Shown: piece by piece, positions 1 to 13,090 of the stretch
How the letters are laid out: each line of letters starts with the position of its first letter
Position numbering within the stretch: position 1 is the first letter of the stretch
Source: Elmis aenea
Taxonomy: Eukaryota > Arthropoda > Insecta > Coleoptera > Elmidae
Reading direction: 5' to 3'
DNA: 64,000 nt
Assembly (NCBI GenBank): GCA_947652605.1
Contig: OX393581.1
Span: 33,102,788 to 33,166,787, forward strand
Program-made: the position numbers and the translations under genes
Notes under the pieces: generated by a model
What the model saw: only the letters and a program-made list of their open reading frames with translations
Told to the model about the DNA's origin: nothing
Database searches by the model: none

Positions 1-1757
1 GCTGATCGAATTTAATCGCATTTCTTTCTTGGATTGTAATTTAATATTGGGGTTAGCATTACGGCTGGTGTTAATGAACTTAATGTCGCGTAAACTCATA
101 AAAACATGCATGTTAACAAGTTCGCAAGCAATTTTAAAACATTTGAATGCAAAAATCGATTTCCTATTGTTTACCATGTATAGAAAAGCTTTAAAAAAAT
201 TGTTACGGAAAACTACGCAGCATTTTTGAACTGAAAACATGTCAATTTACATCCTTCCCACGTGCAAGTAAGAGCTAACTTTAAAGTTGCATCGTCCGAG
301 TGACCTTGTATTAGGTCCGTTGACCTGTGTGTGTCTTGCTCTCTTTCATGCCGCTAATATCTGACTTCTTTTTCTAACTTCAGAATATCCAACCCTTCTA
401 TTTTATGATGGTCACTGTCCTTTTCTAACACGTGCCAGCGTGCCACTGATGTTTCCTCCGCTTGCATTATTCTACATACCAATCTATGAGATCTTCCGTC
501 TCCGTCTTTTAGTTTGTTTTAACATCACCACGTCCTCGTTCATTGAAATTTATGATAGTAGATGCATCCTTTTCATTTCCCTCTTTATTGGGGTCTATTA
601 CGATGCACGTATTGTATTTTTTGCGCATGCGGGTTTGTGGTTCTTCGGTTTTCAATTTCGCGCTATACGTTCTTGGATTATTCGATGATATTGAAATATC
701 CGAGCGAATACCGCGAGAATAATCTTTTGGCTGCCGTATTCACATCGCCAATTGCAAAAAATTACACAGTTGAAGCAATTTTTAGAAAACATGGCTAAAT
801 GAGACGTCTTCTTGTCGAGCAAGTCGTGTAAACCTCTATTAAATCACTTAGCAGAATGTGTTTAATTACCCACATCCGAAAAGGTTAAAATAATTCATAA
901 AAGAACAGCTGATGAAACGTTTTTTTTTTATGATCGCTTGTAAAACCTAACAGAGTTTTGTACTCTGTTTTACTGACGGTTTTTATTTTCAGCGTCCAAA
1001 ATAATTAAATATTTTGAATCAACTTTAAAATTTATTTTGCGTGTATTGTAACGTATAATGTAATTCTTAAGACAGAAACAAAAAAATAAGTTGAAAAATA
1101 TTCAATTAGTACCTATTCTAATTTTAAATTGTTTTGTGTCTGCAAGGAACCAATGTCCAATCGAACAAAACAATTTTACCGATTATGATATTTACATTGT
1201 TGGGAAGGTTCCTTTAGCATATAATTACGTATTTCATTGCACAGACTTTCAAATTTAACATGCTTTTCTAAAACACGTGCTTTTTAAACATTTTCTTGCC
1301 CAAAACATCGCATCGAACGTGGTAGTTGTGCAGATTTAATAAACTATTACACTAATTGCTAACCAAGAACTCTTTCGTATGTTTTTGGTCGATGTTGTTA
1401 TTTGTAGTGTAGCCAAATTGTTCTTTGTTTAAACGGACATCTTTAAAAAAGTGAAGTAGTGTATAGAGTTGCCATTTTGTTGATCATATTTTCATGGTAT
1501 AAAATGAAAATTTATTCACTTCCATGATTAAACTTATGCACATCAGCAATCGATTTTGCATAGAAATAGTTGAAAAAATGATGTAAAAATGTGCCCTATC
1601 GTATAATGTTTTTTTCATGTTGTACTTCGATAATTTGAAAATGAAACGTTCAACGGTCAAAGAATATCGCTCTTCAGGTCTCTCAAGATTTTGCCAATAG
1701 TTTTCACAACCATCATACAGCATTACTGGTTTATTTCTACTATGGTGTAGAACTGAA
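1..1757. other. AT-rich non-coding stretch
   Basis: I see no supportable gene. The open frames here (up to 82 codons at 440-688) overlap each other, show no family motif and have no convincing splice or start context. Confidence 0.6.
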
Positions 1758-2001
1758 CAGGGGTGTCCAACCTTTTAGCTTCGTTGTGCCACCTTGGAAG
1801 AAGACTAGTTGTTTTGGGCCACACTTAAAATGCACTAACACTTAACAATAGCTGATAAGGAAAAAAAGCTAGGATATAGTTAACATATTTAAGTTATTTA
1901 AATTTCATTAATTTTTAGTCGCGATCTCATAAAGATTGATTTGACCACTTTTTGTTGGGCCGCATTCATAGCCATCCTGGGCCGCAGGTTGGACAAGCCT
2001 G
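1758..2001. mobile_element. hAT-type MITE (non-autonomous DNA transposon)
   Basis: The left end reads CAGGGGTGTCCAACC and the right end reads GGTTGGACAAGCCTG, which together form an imperfect terminal inverted repeat of the CAG...CTG hAT style. The interior carries the GGGCCGC / GGGCCAC motifs often seen in such elements, and there is no coding capacity. The octamer GTGTAGAA follows the right end at 2002-2009 and also occurs at 1745-1752, five bases outside the left end. It is probably the 8-bp target duplication with a small boundary change. Confidence 0.65.
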
Positions 2002-2337
2002 GTGTAGAAGCTACGTTATGATCAATCAGAATTTTGTATTCAGTTTTCCATTAATAACATTTTTTATGAAAACTAATACCGTACAATAAGTAACTTCCTA
2101 GACTATGCACAATATGCCTTCAAAATGATTAATGAAAAAGCACTCTAGATATCTCCCATATGTTTTAAAAGCTTATCTTTAGCCATTAATCAGCTGTAAT
2201 GTTTACGTCAGATTAGTTTAGAGCACTCCCAAGTGTTCCCAAGTATTTGATTTAATTCAACGTGAGTTTAAAGATAGTTTCTCCCAAAATTTAGACCCTA
2301 GTTGCTCTCGGTGTTAATATTGTAAATATGTTTATTG

Positions 2338-2600
2338 AGGTCCCATGCCCTCACGAACAATATTTGAGTCTGGGATAGAAAACAAACATTCGAGCGGCGA
2401 TGACGCAGCGTTGCAGGTAGAAATCGTCGGACCGGCCGAGGTACCGAACTTGAACTACGTCTTACGGCCTTGGGTGGCGCGTTCACCTCACCGGCGCGCC
2501 CGCTGCACTCTGGGTTAGTGGACCCGTCTGCCAAAACGCCAACGGTACCGACTACTGTTACCCTTCGCCATAGCCCACTATTCATTTCGTACAAAATATA
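2338..2600. other. GC-rich, CpG-rich block of unknown role
   Basis: This block is strikingly GC- and CpG-rich in an AT-rich background. Open frames exist on both strands: a + frame starting with ATG at 2346, and a 124-codon minus frame over 2298-2672 rich in Arg, Ser and Val. I recognise neither product. A promoter or first-exon region is one reading. A fragment of a GC-rich mobile element is another. Confidence 0.4.
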
Positions 2601-2672
2601 GAACGCGAATTTTACTCTCAATTTTCTCATAGTTAACATTGTTATATTAGCAAGTGAAATATATTTAACCAT

Positions 2673-5600
2673 GAATGTAATACAAAACCGTCTGCAACTT
2701 TTCGTTGTTCAAGTCAAAACAAAATACGTACTTTTGATTTCGTTTTTTTATGACCCAAAACTGTGTATTAAGTTTGGATAAATTTATTTAGCCCTAAATT
2801 AAATGCGTTTTGATATAAAACGTTGTTTAAATTAATTATAGTATTAATAAATTACAACATTCCTGATTTTTAAGTCGTATCGCGTTCCTTAAACGTTTCA
2901 AAGTGAATTTTAAGGAAAGCATCATTGCAGAAATGTTACCCTAAATACTAGTAAAAAATTGTCCATGAAAGCTTTGCGTTTTCTGAACTACACATCCATG
3001 TTTCTCCATGATTGATTGCACAATGACAGGTTGCGCAGTCACGCATCATAAATCTGTGTTTCTTCGTAACCATGGTTTTAGTAAAGAAGTATATGATAAT
3101 CATTGGTTTAAGTTAAATTTGCCTTATCTTTCTTTGCAAGTTTGCAATTATATTTTGAGGATAGTGGAAAAACATGGACTACTATTTTATAATATTAAAT
3201 GTTAATGTAAATGGTAAGCAATGCATTTTTGTGCATTTTGTATCGGTTTGTGTACACTGCAACATCAGTTGCTTTAAGGGTAGAGTTTTACTACTAATTA
3301 ACAGAAAAGGGTTCTTTAAAATAGGTTTGGTACATATTAAAAAGAAATCTTTAGTTTCCTTCTTAACAGTAGAAAATTTAAATTCTCCTTAGTAATTAGA
3401 ATTTTAGTCTAACGGCTCTTAAATTGCGAGTAGTTACTCCCAAAGAGACAATTAATAATTATTTACGCAGTAAAAATCGTTTTAAAATGTTAAGGTCAAT
3501 CTAATTAAAACTCTACGGTTTAAATCAATTATTCTTTAAAAAAAAAAAACTGTAACGTGAAATACAATGCTTTTAATAATTTATTTAAAAAAAGTTTAAA
3601 GAAAATACATTTTAACCAATCAATGCCATGCAAGGATTTCCAGGAGCAGTGCAAATCTTTTTTTACCAATTTTAGCACAGCAAAGTTTTGTAGCTTTATT
3701 TGTTTGAAAAATTTACCTCATTGAAATAAATTTTTACCTGAACATCATATTTGGTTGTAACAGCGAATTCTTATTTTGTTTATTATAAAAAGAGTGAAAA
3801 CATATTAAGAACAACGTGTAAACAAATCATATATCGATATACCGATAGCCTTGATAAAATACCGTGAAAATTCACCTATAATACGTAATCGTGTATAATA
3901 CGCACGCTTGATTTAGCCCAATGTAGGTTTTGTTCGATATCAAAAATTAAATATGTTTTAGTGCTCGCATATAAAACGTACTTATCTGAGTTTAAGAGGT
4001 CAATAATAAGTTAACATTTCGTGTATTATACGCGAGATTTTGCGATAATTTAAATTATCGTAGATCTTCATCGGATGTGTAGCTAGCGGTATGAAGACAA
4101 TGTTATCTTTAATTAATATTGCTTCTTGATTTGTTTCATTCCTCGTAATATATTTTTGCTAGCAACGTTTAATAAGTAATAAAATTAATATTAGAAAAAT
4201 TCTTTCCAAATCATATTTTTCGGATTAGTTCAACAATGTTTAACCCTTTGGATTCTAAATGTTTTATATATTTCATTAGTTCTGTAGGATCATTGTTTGC
4301 TATAGCATGTGGTATTTAATTTACAGCAATTTTTCATTATGACGCCCGTTAAGTGTGTACTGCATGTAGGTAAACCCAATAATGAAATTTTTTACAATTA
4401 AATTTGTCACTAATTATCTTTAAAAAAAAAATAACGTAAAATTATTTCAGAATTCGTAAGATTCGCTTGTTGCAACGTTGCCAACATCATGAAAATACAA
4501 TTTTAATACATTTAAAAAAATTGAGCTTAAAGATTTACATCGCGTAGTTTTGTTTCGATAAGTTTTAAATTGGTAAAAGTTTCATGTAGGAATAATTTTT
4601 TCATGAAATTTTGGTTAAAATGTAGCTGTTTGTTTACAATTAATGATATTTTTTTTGTTTTAAAAAATAGCAAGCAAATGTACATCATTTCATTGCAAGT
4701 TACACAGAAGTACTTATTTTCATTTCTTGTGTTTTTACTTTCAATTTTCATTCGTTTATTTTACACGGCTGTGATAATAAATGCAAATATATACGGCGGT
4801 TATACGCCAAGTCTGGGCGCCAAAATTCCGGTTATTTCCTCACCTCTCTGCAAATATTTTATTTTCCGGTCATTAAAGTCGCACACTTTATTCGATTTCT
4901 TTGAACCACAATTTTGTAAATATTTGTTTTGTGTCGTCCACATACCCAGGAAGTCGGTAACAATGCTTCGACTCGCTGTACTCAAAAAAACTCGCGTAAC
5001 GTTGGAAATTTGTAAAAATGCGTTTACCGCTAATGCTATTTCCCTGCAAGTGTCGTCAGCGTTATTTGTAAAGTAGGCAGTGCCGCGGTAATTTGTACTT
5101 GTCAGATACGCTTCGTTCTCTCTTTTAACACAATCTTTCATCCGTTACATACAATGAATAACTTTGTATTACACAAGTTTGTCACGTATTGTAATATAAA
5201 AGGTATTTTTTAAAGTATGTAATTGATTTTGTTCCCATTTTGTTCGAGTGACTTTATTATAAGCGATATGCAACTACGTATAAAACACGAAACGAATTGG
5301 AAGTTATAAATGGAAATCCATCAAGCTTTAACGATTAAAATGTTGTTGAATGTCTAACATAATCTCCAAGAAATAATATATTTATTACGATGAAAATGCA
5401 GATTGTATAAAATATTGTAAATATTTTTTTTTTAATTTGAACAACAATTTATTTATAATCAAATATTTTTTTACACCACAATTATTATGTACTGCACCGT
5501 TTATTTTTACTTGTCTAGTCACTGGATTGACTCGTGTTGATTGTCGTTCACCTTTTTACACCATTATATGCTGTTCTAGGACATTCTTTTTGAGCATTTT

Positions 5601-7356
5601 CTTTCCAGAACACCTCCAGACGCCCGACGTTTTGTTGTTACTTGCTACAGGGAACTCCGCCTATTGTTCTTCCTAGAATGCCGTTGCCGCCTTCAGGAAC
5701 GTTATCTTCTTGCGCGGACGTAGTCGTTTCAATATTATAGTTGAAATATGAATAACAACCTCAAATGGAACATGCCGTTTTAATTTTAATGAACTTCTTT
5801 TGCATATCCTAAATGTATCAATAAATCGTCGCCCTAGAGTTGTTATGTTTCATATCACATGCAGATCGTTTTGAGAAAATCGACTTTAAAATTAATGCTT
5901 TAACAGATTTTTTAATATGGATCAAAGTTTTAACACTCAAAATTTTGTTACTACCCGACGGATAAAATTTTGGTGTGTTGAAGGATATGGAACATTTGAA
6001 ACAAAATAACTCTCAGGCGATGAAATATTGAGAAATGCTTTCATATTAATTTCAATATTTAAAAAAAAATCGCGCTCGTCCCTAGAGACGACATATACGC
6101 AAACCTGTACTTTTCTAATTTATAGACTATTGCTACGAAGTGGAAACAAAATTATTGTTAGTCTCCTAAATTATTTTGTATTCTGTTTACTAAAGTCACA
6201 ATTGAGAAATGGTGACAAAAAGTTACAAGGAAGTACAAGATTACAAAGTGATTAACCCTCAGAATGTTCAAAAATGTTGAATCTTATCCCCCAAAAAAAC
6301 TGGAGCAAATTTAAAAACTCCAACTCCCCGTCACAATTTTAAAACTTAATAATCGAATTTTGTTAAAAATCGGCTACAGGAATGCTATAGGACCAATTTT
6401 TGTACGTACATAGAATTAAACTAAGTCAAAATATAATATTTAGGCATATTTCGTATTCTCGTTTGTGCAATTTGAAATAAAACTTTGACTTTTTCCATTC
6501 TTTGTTTTTTACCTCGTTTCATCGACAATTAAGTAGTTCCTTGCGTTTATTTTAACGGAACGCGAACACAAACGAACTAATGGACATTGAATTGTAGTAT
6601 TTATTTTTAAGGTTTTAGCACGTAGCCGACAGCTCGTGCGTTTTATTTTTTGTGCAAGACTCTAAAAACTTTTACTTGCAATTTGTTTTTAAATAACTTA
6701 CATGTGAAAACTTTGTATACGCATATTTAAGTACCAGTTTTTTTGCGCTGTTGTCAGTTTCAGTTTTATTATAACAACAATATTAAGCTACTTTTAAACA
6801 GTTTTTTAAGTCACTGGCCAGTTTATCCCCAATAAAATTCGCTGTACTGCAGTCGTATTAATGAGCCTGTTAACACCTCAGTGCTATCATTACTTAGCAC
6901 GTCTTATACGAATCCACTTATTATTATTCATGAAGTCCGTCGACGTTTATGTTTGTTATTTATAACAAGACTTTTAATTAGTACGACTATTTTATTGTGG
7001 GCCCATTAAACGTTGTTTATCGTGAAAGATCATTAATTTTGATTATAATCCTCTTTAATCATTTACATTTTTAATATATTAGGTCATTGGTTTTGCTAAC
7101 ATTTAATGCGTTTTAGCGGTTTGTTTTAAGAATTTTCGACTTTTACTATTGTACAGGGTGGGCAAATTGCAGAGATGTTAAAAACATATTTTATTACAGC
7201 ATTAACTTTTTTATTTTAGTAGTTAGGCTATTAAAAAAAAACTTGTTAATGATGGTGTTTAAAGCAGACCACTACTATGTTAGATTCAGTTAGATCCAAA
7301 CTGCTTTAAATTATAAAACATTGTTAACACAGCTATTTGAAGCACTTCAATTTTTC
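2673..7356. other. AT-rich non-coding stretch
   Basis: No gene can be supported. The opposed open frames at 4570-5076 (+) and 4800-5141 (-) overlap and match no family I know. A GC-richer patch at about 5589-5715 is discussed as a finding. A lone TACAGGGTG motif at 7152 marks the edge of a decayed repeat. Confidence 0.5.
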
Positions 7357-7897
7357 ATATATAGGGTGTTTCATAATTGAATGCTGATCCTTGGGCGTAT
7401 TATTCCTTGGATGATTTTAAGAAAAAATATATCAATGTAGGTCCGCAACCGCCGTATTTTTGAGATACAGGGTGTTAAAAGTTGAAAAAAATATCGGTTT
7501 TTTCGTAATATCTTTGATACCGCTTTAGATATTTTTTTGAATTTTAGTAGGTACTAGCTAGACATAAAAACACATTTTTTTCAGCAAAAAAAATGTTCTT
7601 TTTCTACCAATGGCGTCCGTACTAACATGTCCTTGAATATTTTTAATGAAAAAAATGATATGCCACTGTTTTTTTTTCAAAATAAATGTCATTTTTATAA
7701 TTTTACTTTATCTCTTCGTAAAAATGGCCTCCTGACTTTTTTTGTCCGACGAACGGTTTTCGAGTAAACTTGTAACACCCTGTATTTCAAAAATACGGCG
7801 GTTGCGGACCTACATTGATATGAACTTTTTTTCTTAAAATCATCCAAGGAATAACACCCTTAAGGATCAGCATTCAATAATGAAACACCCTGTATAG
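7357..7897. mobile_element. Foldback (long inverted-repeat) MITE with TACAGGGTG-type ends
   Basis: The left arm (about 7359-7485) and right arm (about 7765-7897) are inverted copies. ATGCTGATCC and AGGTCCGCAACCGCCG on the left reappear in reverse complement as GGATCAGCAT and CGGCGGTTGCGGACCT on the right. The ends are ATAGGGTGTTTC and GAAACACCCTGTAT. An internal TACAGGGTG / CACCCTGTA pair sits at the inner end of each arm. There is no coding capacity, and the short T-rich loop is about 280 bp. Confidence 0.85.
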
Positions 7898-10800
7898 GTC
7901 CATAGGAATGAAGACTATGTATTCTTTATGAATTTATAACCTAATTTTTAGTGATTGTCAATACATATTGCAAATTTAATGTACTGTGTCTTCTAAACAT
8001 AATAAACATAATAAAAGTCCACATCAATTTTTCTCTCTTTCTTGTTTAAAATTAGGCATTACAGCTTAGACATCAGCGGTGTTTCCCGCACTGTTAACAT
8101 TTTTTCATATTCATCTATTTTTTTATGAGCAAGGTTGGTGCCCTAGTATCTTGGTGCACCTAGGACCTTGAGTCGCCTTATGCCCTTATGGTAAAACAGG
8201 CCCTGGTCTCGACAAATATACGTATATGTAGACTTTACACTTTTCAATTCTTAATAATAAGTAATAACGATCTGTAATATTCCACTTTTCCATTTCCAAT
8301 TTAAGTAGACTCGGCAATGAAATTGCTTTTCTTTTAATAGTATACATTGTTTTTTGCCTATTTGAAAAGTACGTAATTTCTGACTATAATAATATCCTCA
8401 GTAGTTTTATCATTTATTCAAGATATACAGTGAAGGAAGGTGTATTATGCAAATATACTACGATTTGATCGACATTAGTCAATTATTTTAATGACTAATT
8501 ACTATAATTTTATGTTTAAACATCCTACTACATACATATATAATTCCAATCATCCGTAGCATGTAAATTATTATCTCGTATCTGATTGATAATTTTTTTT
8601 ATAACGTTTTTCGTTGATGCGTTAAAGAAAGCTATATTTTTTGTTAACTTAAATAGTTTTATAAACCAACATTTTCTAGCTTCTGTAATAATCGCAAAGA
8701 GTTAAATATTTTTTTATAATTGTATTTTTTTTTACTCCTAGGATATTACAATCTGTCCCAAATGGACATTCAGTAATTTATATGAAGAAATTGATACATT
8801 GACATGTAGGAGGTTGCCCATTGGCGAGCTCCTTTTAGTTGCTTAACTGATAGTTAATGATTAGCCACTGGACTTTCATTTGATACTAAAATTAAAATTA
8901 AAATCTAGTTGGTAAGTCACTTGGAGCGCAGAACATTAATGTTGGAAATAGTCCATTTACACGTCATTTGTAATAATATTTTTTGTAGGTGTACGCCAAT
9001 ACGCTTTTTTTAAATTATTGTAAGCACTTACGCAATTTCCCGCGCAATCAACCTAACATAAAAATATGCCTAACAACTGACGTCCATTAGAATTGAAAAT
9101 ACTCAGCGTTAATGAATGAAATCTATTAAAGTATTCTTATATTATAAAAACGGTGGTTTAATTATGGTTGACTGGTCGTTATATTACTTGAGATGCAACT
9201 GAAGTCTAATTACTTCGTTGCATCTATTACTAGTTTAAAAAAGTATTAATTATTACCTTTCACTTACATGTACGCCATTCAATCTGCTGTCAGTGTATAA
9301 ATAAAATATTTACATAATGCATTAAATAAAAGACCAGGAAGACAATGAATTTAGAATTGCAAACTGTAATTGTGTAATTTATTTTTTTAATGGGCAGAAA
9401 TAAGTAGATAATTGTTACGAAACGGAATTATATGATATTTTAAAAATAGAATCTTAAACTTATCAAGAATGTAAGCATCTGATTCTTTTTGTCCATCGAT
9501 TCGCATCCACTAGATGTTCCTCCGATTTCCGCCAGTGTTTGCCGTCGATTAAATGAAAATGTTTAATTAGAACAAATTTTACCTCAATATTTATCATTAC
9601 CACAGTTACAAATATTTGAACCATTGCGCGACATATATTTGTGTAACGTATAATTTTTTATATATAGTTTCATTTGAGGACATTTACTATTTTAACATTG
9701 TCCCACACGTGTTTTTCCGTGACTGCGTTTGTTATATAACAACTCAGCTTAATCGACAAAATGTTCCAAGGTCCATTTTCTAATATTAACTGAAGGGTGC
9801 CTTGGTATTTTGGTAGAACCGTAATAAAATGTTTTCGTCCTGAGATATTGAAATTCTTGAAGTTATTGCCCTTAATTTAATTTCATCCACATATTTTGTA
9901 ATACTCTACCTTTCTCAAACATGGCCAAGTTTTCGTATATATAACGCATTTTCAAAAGTTACTGACTCATGGACGTTATCTTATTATAAAATGGCCCTAA
10001 TAATCCTAAGAATTATTTTCGTAATACACAAATAGAATTCCGTTTGCAAGCCCAAATTAACATTTTCTGTAAATTAAATGCAGCATTTTACTTTATTCCA
10101 GTTTATACTTTTTTAATAACTTGATTTGTTTAAGATTGCGTTATCGCAGTTCGTAGTTGACGTAAAAATGCGAAAGAAAATGAACTTACGTAAAACTGTG
10201 ACGCATCTTCGGCTTAATAACTGTAGTCACACGTTTTTGCTAATCAAAGTAAGTTTAAAATAAAGTTTCGTTGTTTATTATGGAAATATTACTCAATATT
10301 AATCAATTTACAGTAGCACTATACAATTTTTTATAATTTAAAACGTATTTTTTTCATAAGAATGGTAACTTGGTACGCACAGGACAAAAAGTAAAATTCG
10401 TGTTATGTGCACGATTAATAACCCGTTGTAAGTGAATAAGGATCCTTAAAATTCGCTTGACAGCGGCTCTCGCCTCCCTTGATAACCAATTAGTTGAATA
10501 GAAGAAATAAACGAATACAAAATAAACACAATTACTACAAAAATATGAATTATTTTAGAGTGCCAAAGTAGAAGTAACACCATTATGCACGTAATCGAAA
10601 TATGCAAGATATAATAGTACGTACATTCACTTTCCTTGATTTACTTTAAACACAATTATTTCTTTCGTTCCATTGATTCAAGTCACATAGCACGAGAACA
10701 ACAGAATACAAAGATTTTAACATACAATGTTAAGATTAAACCGCAATGGCATGATACGCCACAAATCGTGACGTTCAGTCACGGAGTATGTAGATTGCAT

Positions 10801-11220
10801 TGCAGATCTGTGTGATGTCATCCACCATAAGAACATTAGATAATTACCACTCCCGCGTTGACGCTGCCCTAGTGCTATTAATACCTATAACCACGCCCGG
10901 GTTACGGTAATTCTACTTCCGCCCACGCATTTCCTGCCGTCTGTCAACACACATCACGTGATTGCACTTGTTTACAAATTTCTCATTGAATATTGTTTAA
11001 CCAGTCATTGAATTTACTACACTACCAATTATACATTTAAAAAATTGTTAACATATTAAGGAAGGTAGTTCGTTGAAATGTGAACAGATTCATTGATGAT
11101 GTCGTCATGACCTGTTAATTTTTTAAACTAATGATGAGTATAGATTATAGATCATAGACATTTATGAATGGTGGCGCAGACAGGGGGGGGGTCAGAACTC
11201 CCCAATAAGTTCGTAATTTA
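7898..11220. other. AT-rich non-coding stretch
   Basis: No gene is visible. A GC-richer patch at about 10740-10975, with two CACGCCC/CCCACGC boxes and a CACGTG E-box, stands out from the background and could be regulatory. Confidence 0.5.
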
Positions 11221-11493
11221 CAGTGGTTTCCAACCTGTGGGGCGCGCCCCCCTAAGGGGGCCCGAGACTATTGCAAGGGGCGCGCAGCTGTTACCAAAAT
11301 ATCATTTTTGAATACAAACACACAAAAAGAACTTTGTTTATACAGAATATGGTATATTGTTTTGTAGCCCATTAAAGAATTATTATGTCAGAACAGTATT
11401 TATGAAATTAGATTGTTACGAAAAGTGAGGGAGGCGCAAATTTTTTTTTATGAAAAAGGGGGGCGGAGGTACAAAAAGGTTGGAAACCACTGT
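11221..11493. mobile_element. hAT-type MITE
   Basis: CAGTGGTTTCCAACCTGTGG at the left end mirrors AGGTTGGAAACCACTG at the right end. Next to the left end is the GC-rich signature GGGGCGCGCCCCCC, followed by GACTATTGCAAGGGG. The flanks TCGTAATT (left) and TCGTAATA (right) look like an 8-bp target duplication with one mismatch. There is no open reading frame. A second, partial copy of the family lies at 22361-22450. Confidence 0.8.
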
Positions 11494-11599
11494 CGTAATA
11501 AGTCGTTATAGAGCTGGAAAACTGTAAATTTTCCGTTTATTACTCGAGTTCTAGTACGATATTACGGTAGATATTTCTTATATAGCTATTTTTTTTAAA

Positions 11600-12360
11600 T
11601 GTTACTACTATTCCATATTAAGCTCCCGGGGAACCTAATATGGAATACTAGGGGTTCTTAATATGGAATATAGAATTATATAGGAAATATACATTAAAAT
11701 GAAAAACTGCTTAGATTAATCTTTTATTTCTTTCTGATTTGCATTATTACTTAAACCAAACCAAAACTCTGTTATTTATGTAAATTAAATTATAATTCAA
11801 GTGTCCTTTGAACTAAATGTTGATAATTTATTTATCTTTTATAGGTAGGACAATAGAATTGTTTTTTTTTTTAATTTTGCACATTTTTCGTCTGCCCATT
11901 TCTGACACTTTTGACACTGAACCCATATAGCTGTACTTAGTGACCATAATCATATTCATTAAAAGGCACCGTTATGTATTCCATATTAGGCATCAATGTG
12001 ACATTTCAAAAATCGGTATAATGTAAAACATGAAATGACCCCAATCAAAATTTTGGTCTATTTAATTGAAATGTAAAGGTTCATGCTAAATAAACATGCA
12101 ATAAAATATTTTATATCATTTACCCTAGCATATACCTAATATTTTGCACTGAAAGATTTAGCCTAAAAACTCAGTAGCACGTCAAAAATATATTTGAATC
12201 TGTTATGTAATCTAGTGAATATTTTTTAACTATTTTACATTTGGGAATGTGTGATCAATGTACAAATAGGTGCATATACTTTTCAACAGATATCGCTTAT
12301 TCATTGTCATAAAACTGATGTATTCCATAATAGGTAACTGTTCCATATTAGGGCACTTTA
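11600..12360. repeat. Cluster of TTCCATATTAG motifs (probable decayed element)
   Basis: Six copies of a motif close to ATTCCATATTAGG occur in both orientations, near 11610, 11635, 11660, 11975, 12320 and 12345. The three left copies and three right copies frame an AT-rich, non-coding interior. This looks like terminal and subterminal repeats of a non-autonomous transposon whose family I do not recognise. Confidence 0.45.
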
Positions 12361-12659
12361 CTCTAACAATTTATCATAAAGAAACAAAACATAAAATTAA
12401 ATATTTAATATGTACAGGATTGGATTGAATTATGTACCTACATCGTCGTAGTTCGGATATAGATGGAGCCACAATTTTTTAAGTAAATATTCATAGGAAT
12501 GCTGACTATTGTATATAGGCGCATAACCTATGTACCATACGTAACTGATTGATCTATAAATGCTCTGCTCATCTGCTGCCAAATTTCATAAGATCATTGA
12601 CTATAAACGGAAAAACGGGGATTTCCAGTGTCAGCTCTTAAATTCATCCATCAGGTTAG

Positions 12660-13090
12660 AGTGCAGGGCCATTTTTGCTATTGGTTTAAAAGCAGGACAA
12701 GAAACCGGTTAAAAAAACTGTTATTTTTTGTCCGTAAAAGTAGTTTTCAACTGAAACCGAAACCGTTATTTTTAATGGCAAAAAACGGCAACCTTTAAAT
12801 AAAATAATTAAAACCCGGTTTTTTTACCATCATTCTTCAATAAAAATTAATTTAAAAAATACAAACTCTGTATTAAATGCGATTAGTTTACCAGAAGTCA
12901 TAACTAAACGCTTGTTTGTAAGTATATTATAAAATTATAAATAGATATCTTTTCATACTTTGCCTTTCCAATCTAAATTGTTAAAAATGTTAACCGTTTT
13001 TTAAACCGGTTTATAACCAAAACGTTATAAAAACAAAGTTCTCGATTTTGGTTAACCGTTAACTAATTTTTTCGGTTTCGAGCTCCGTTT
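12660..13090. repeat. Low-complexity AACCGG/ACCGTT-rich repeat
   Basis: Degenerate copies of AACCGGTT, ACCGTTATT and AAACCG recur on both strands. A similar composition occurs at 55190-55376. This looks like a decayed interspersed repeat and has no coding capacity. Confidence 0.4.

Noticed and set aside
4570..5141. Overlapping open frames of 168 codons (+) and 113 codons (-)
   Set aside because: They are on opposite strands over the same bases, with no known domain, no splice or start support and AT-driven amino-acid composition (Phe, Leu, Ile, Lys).
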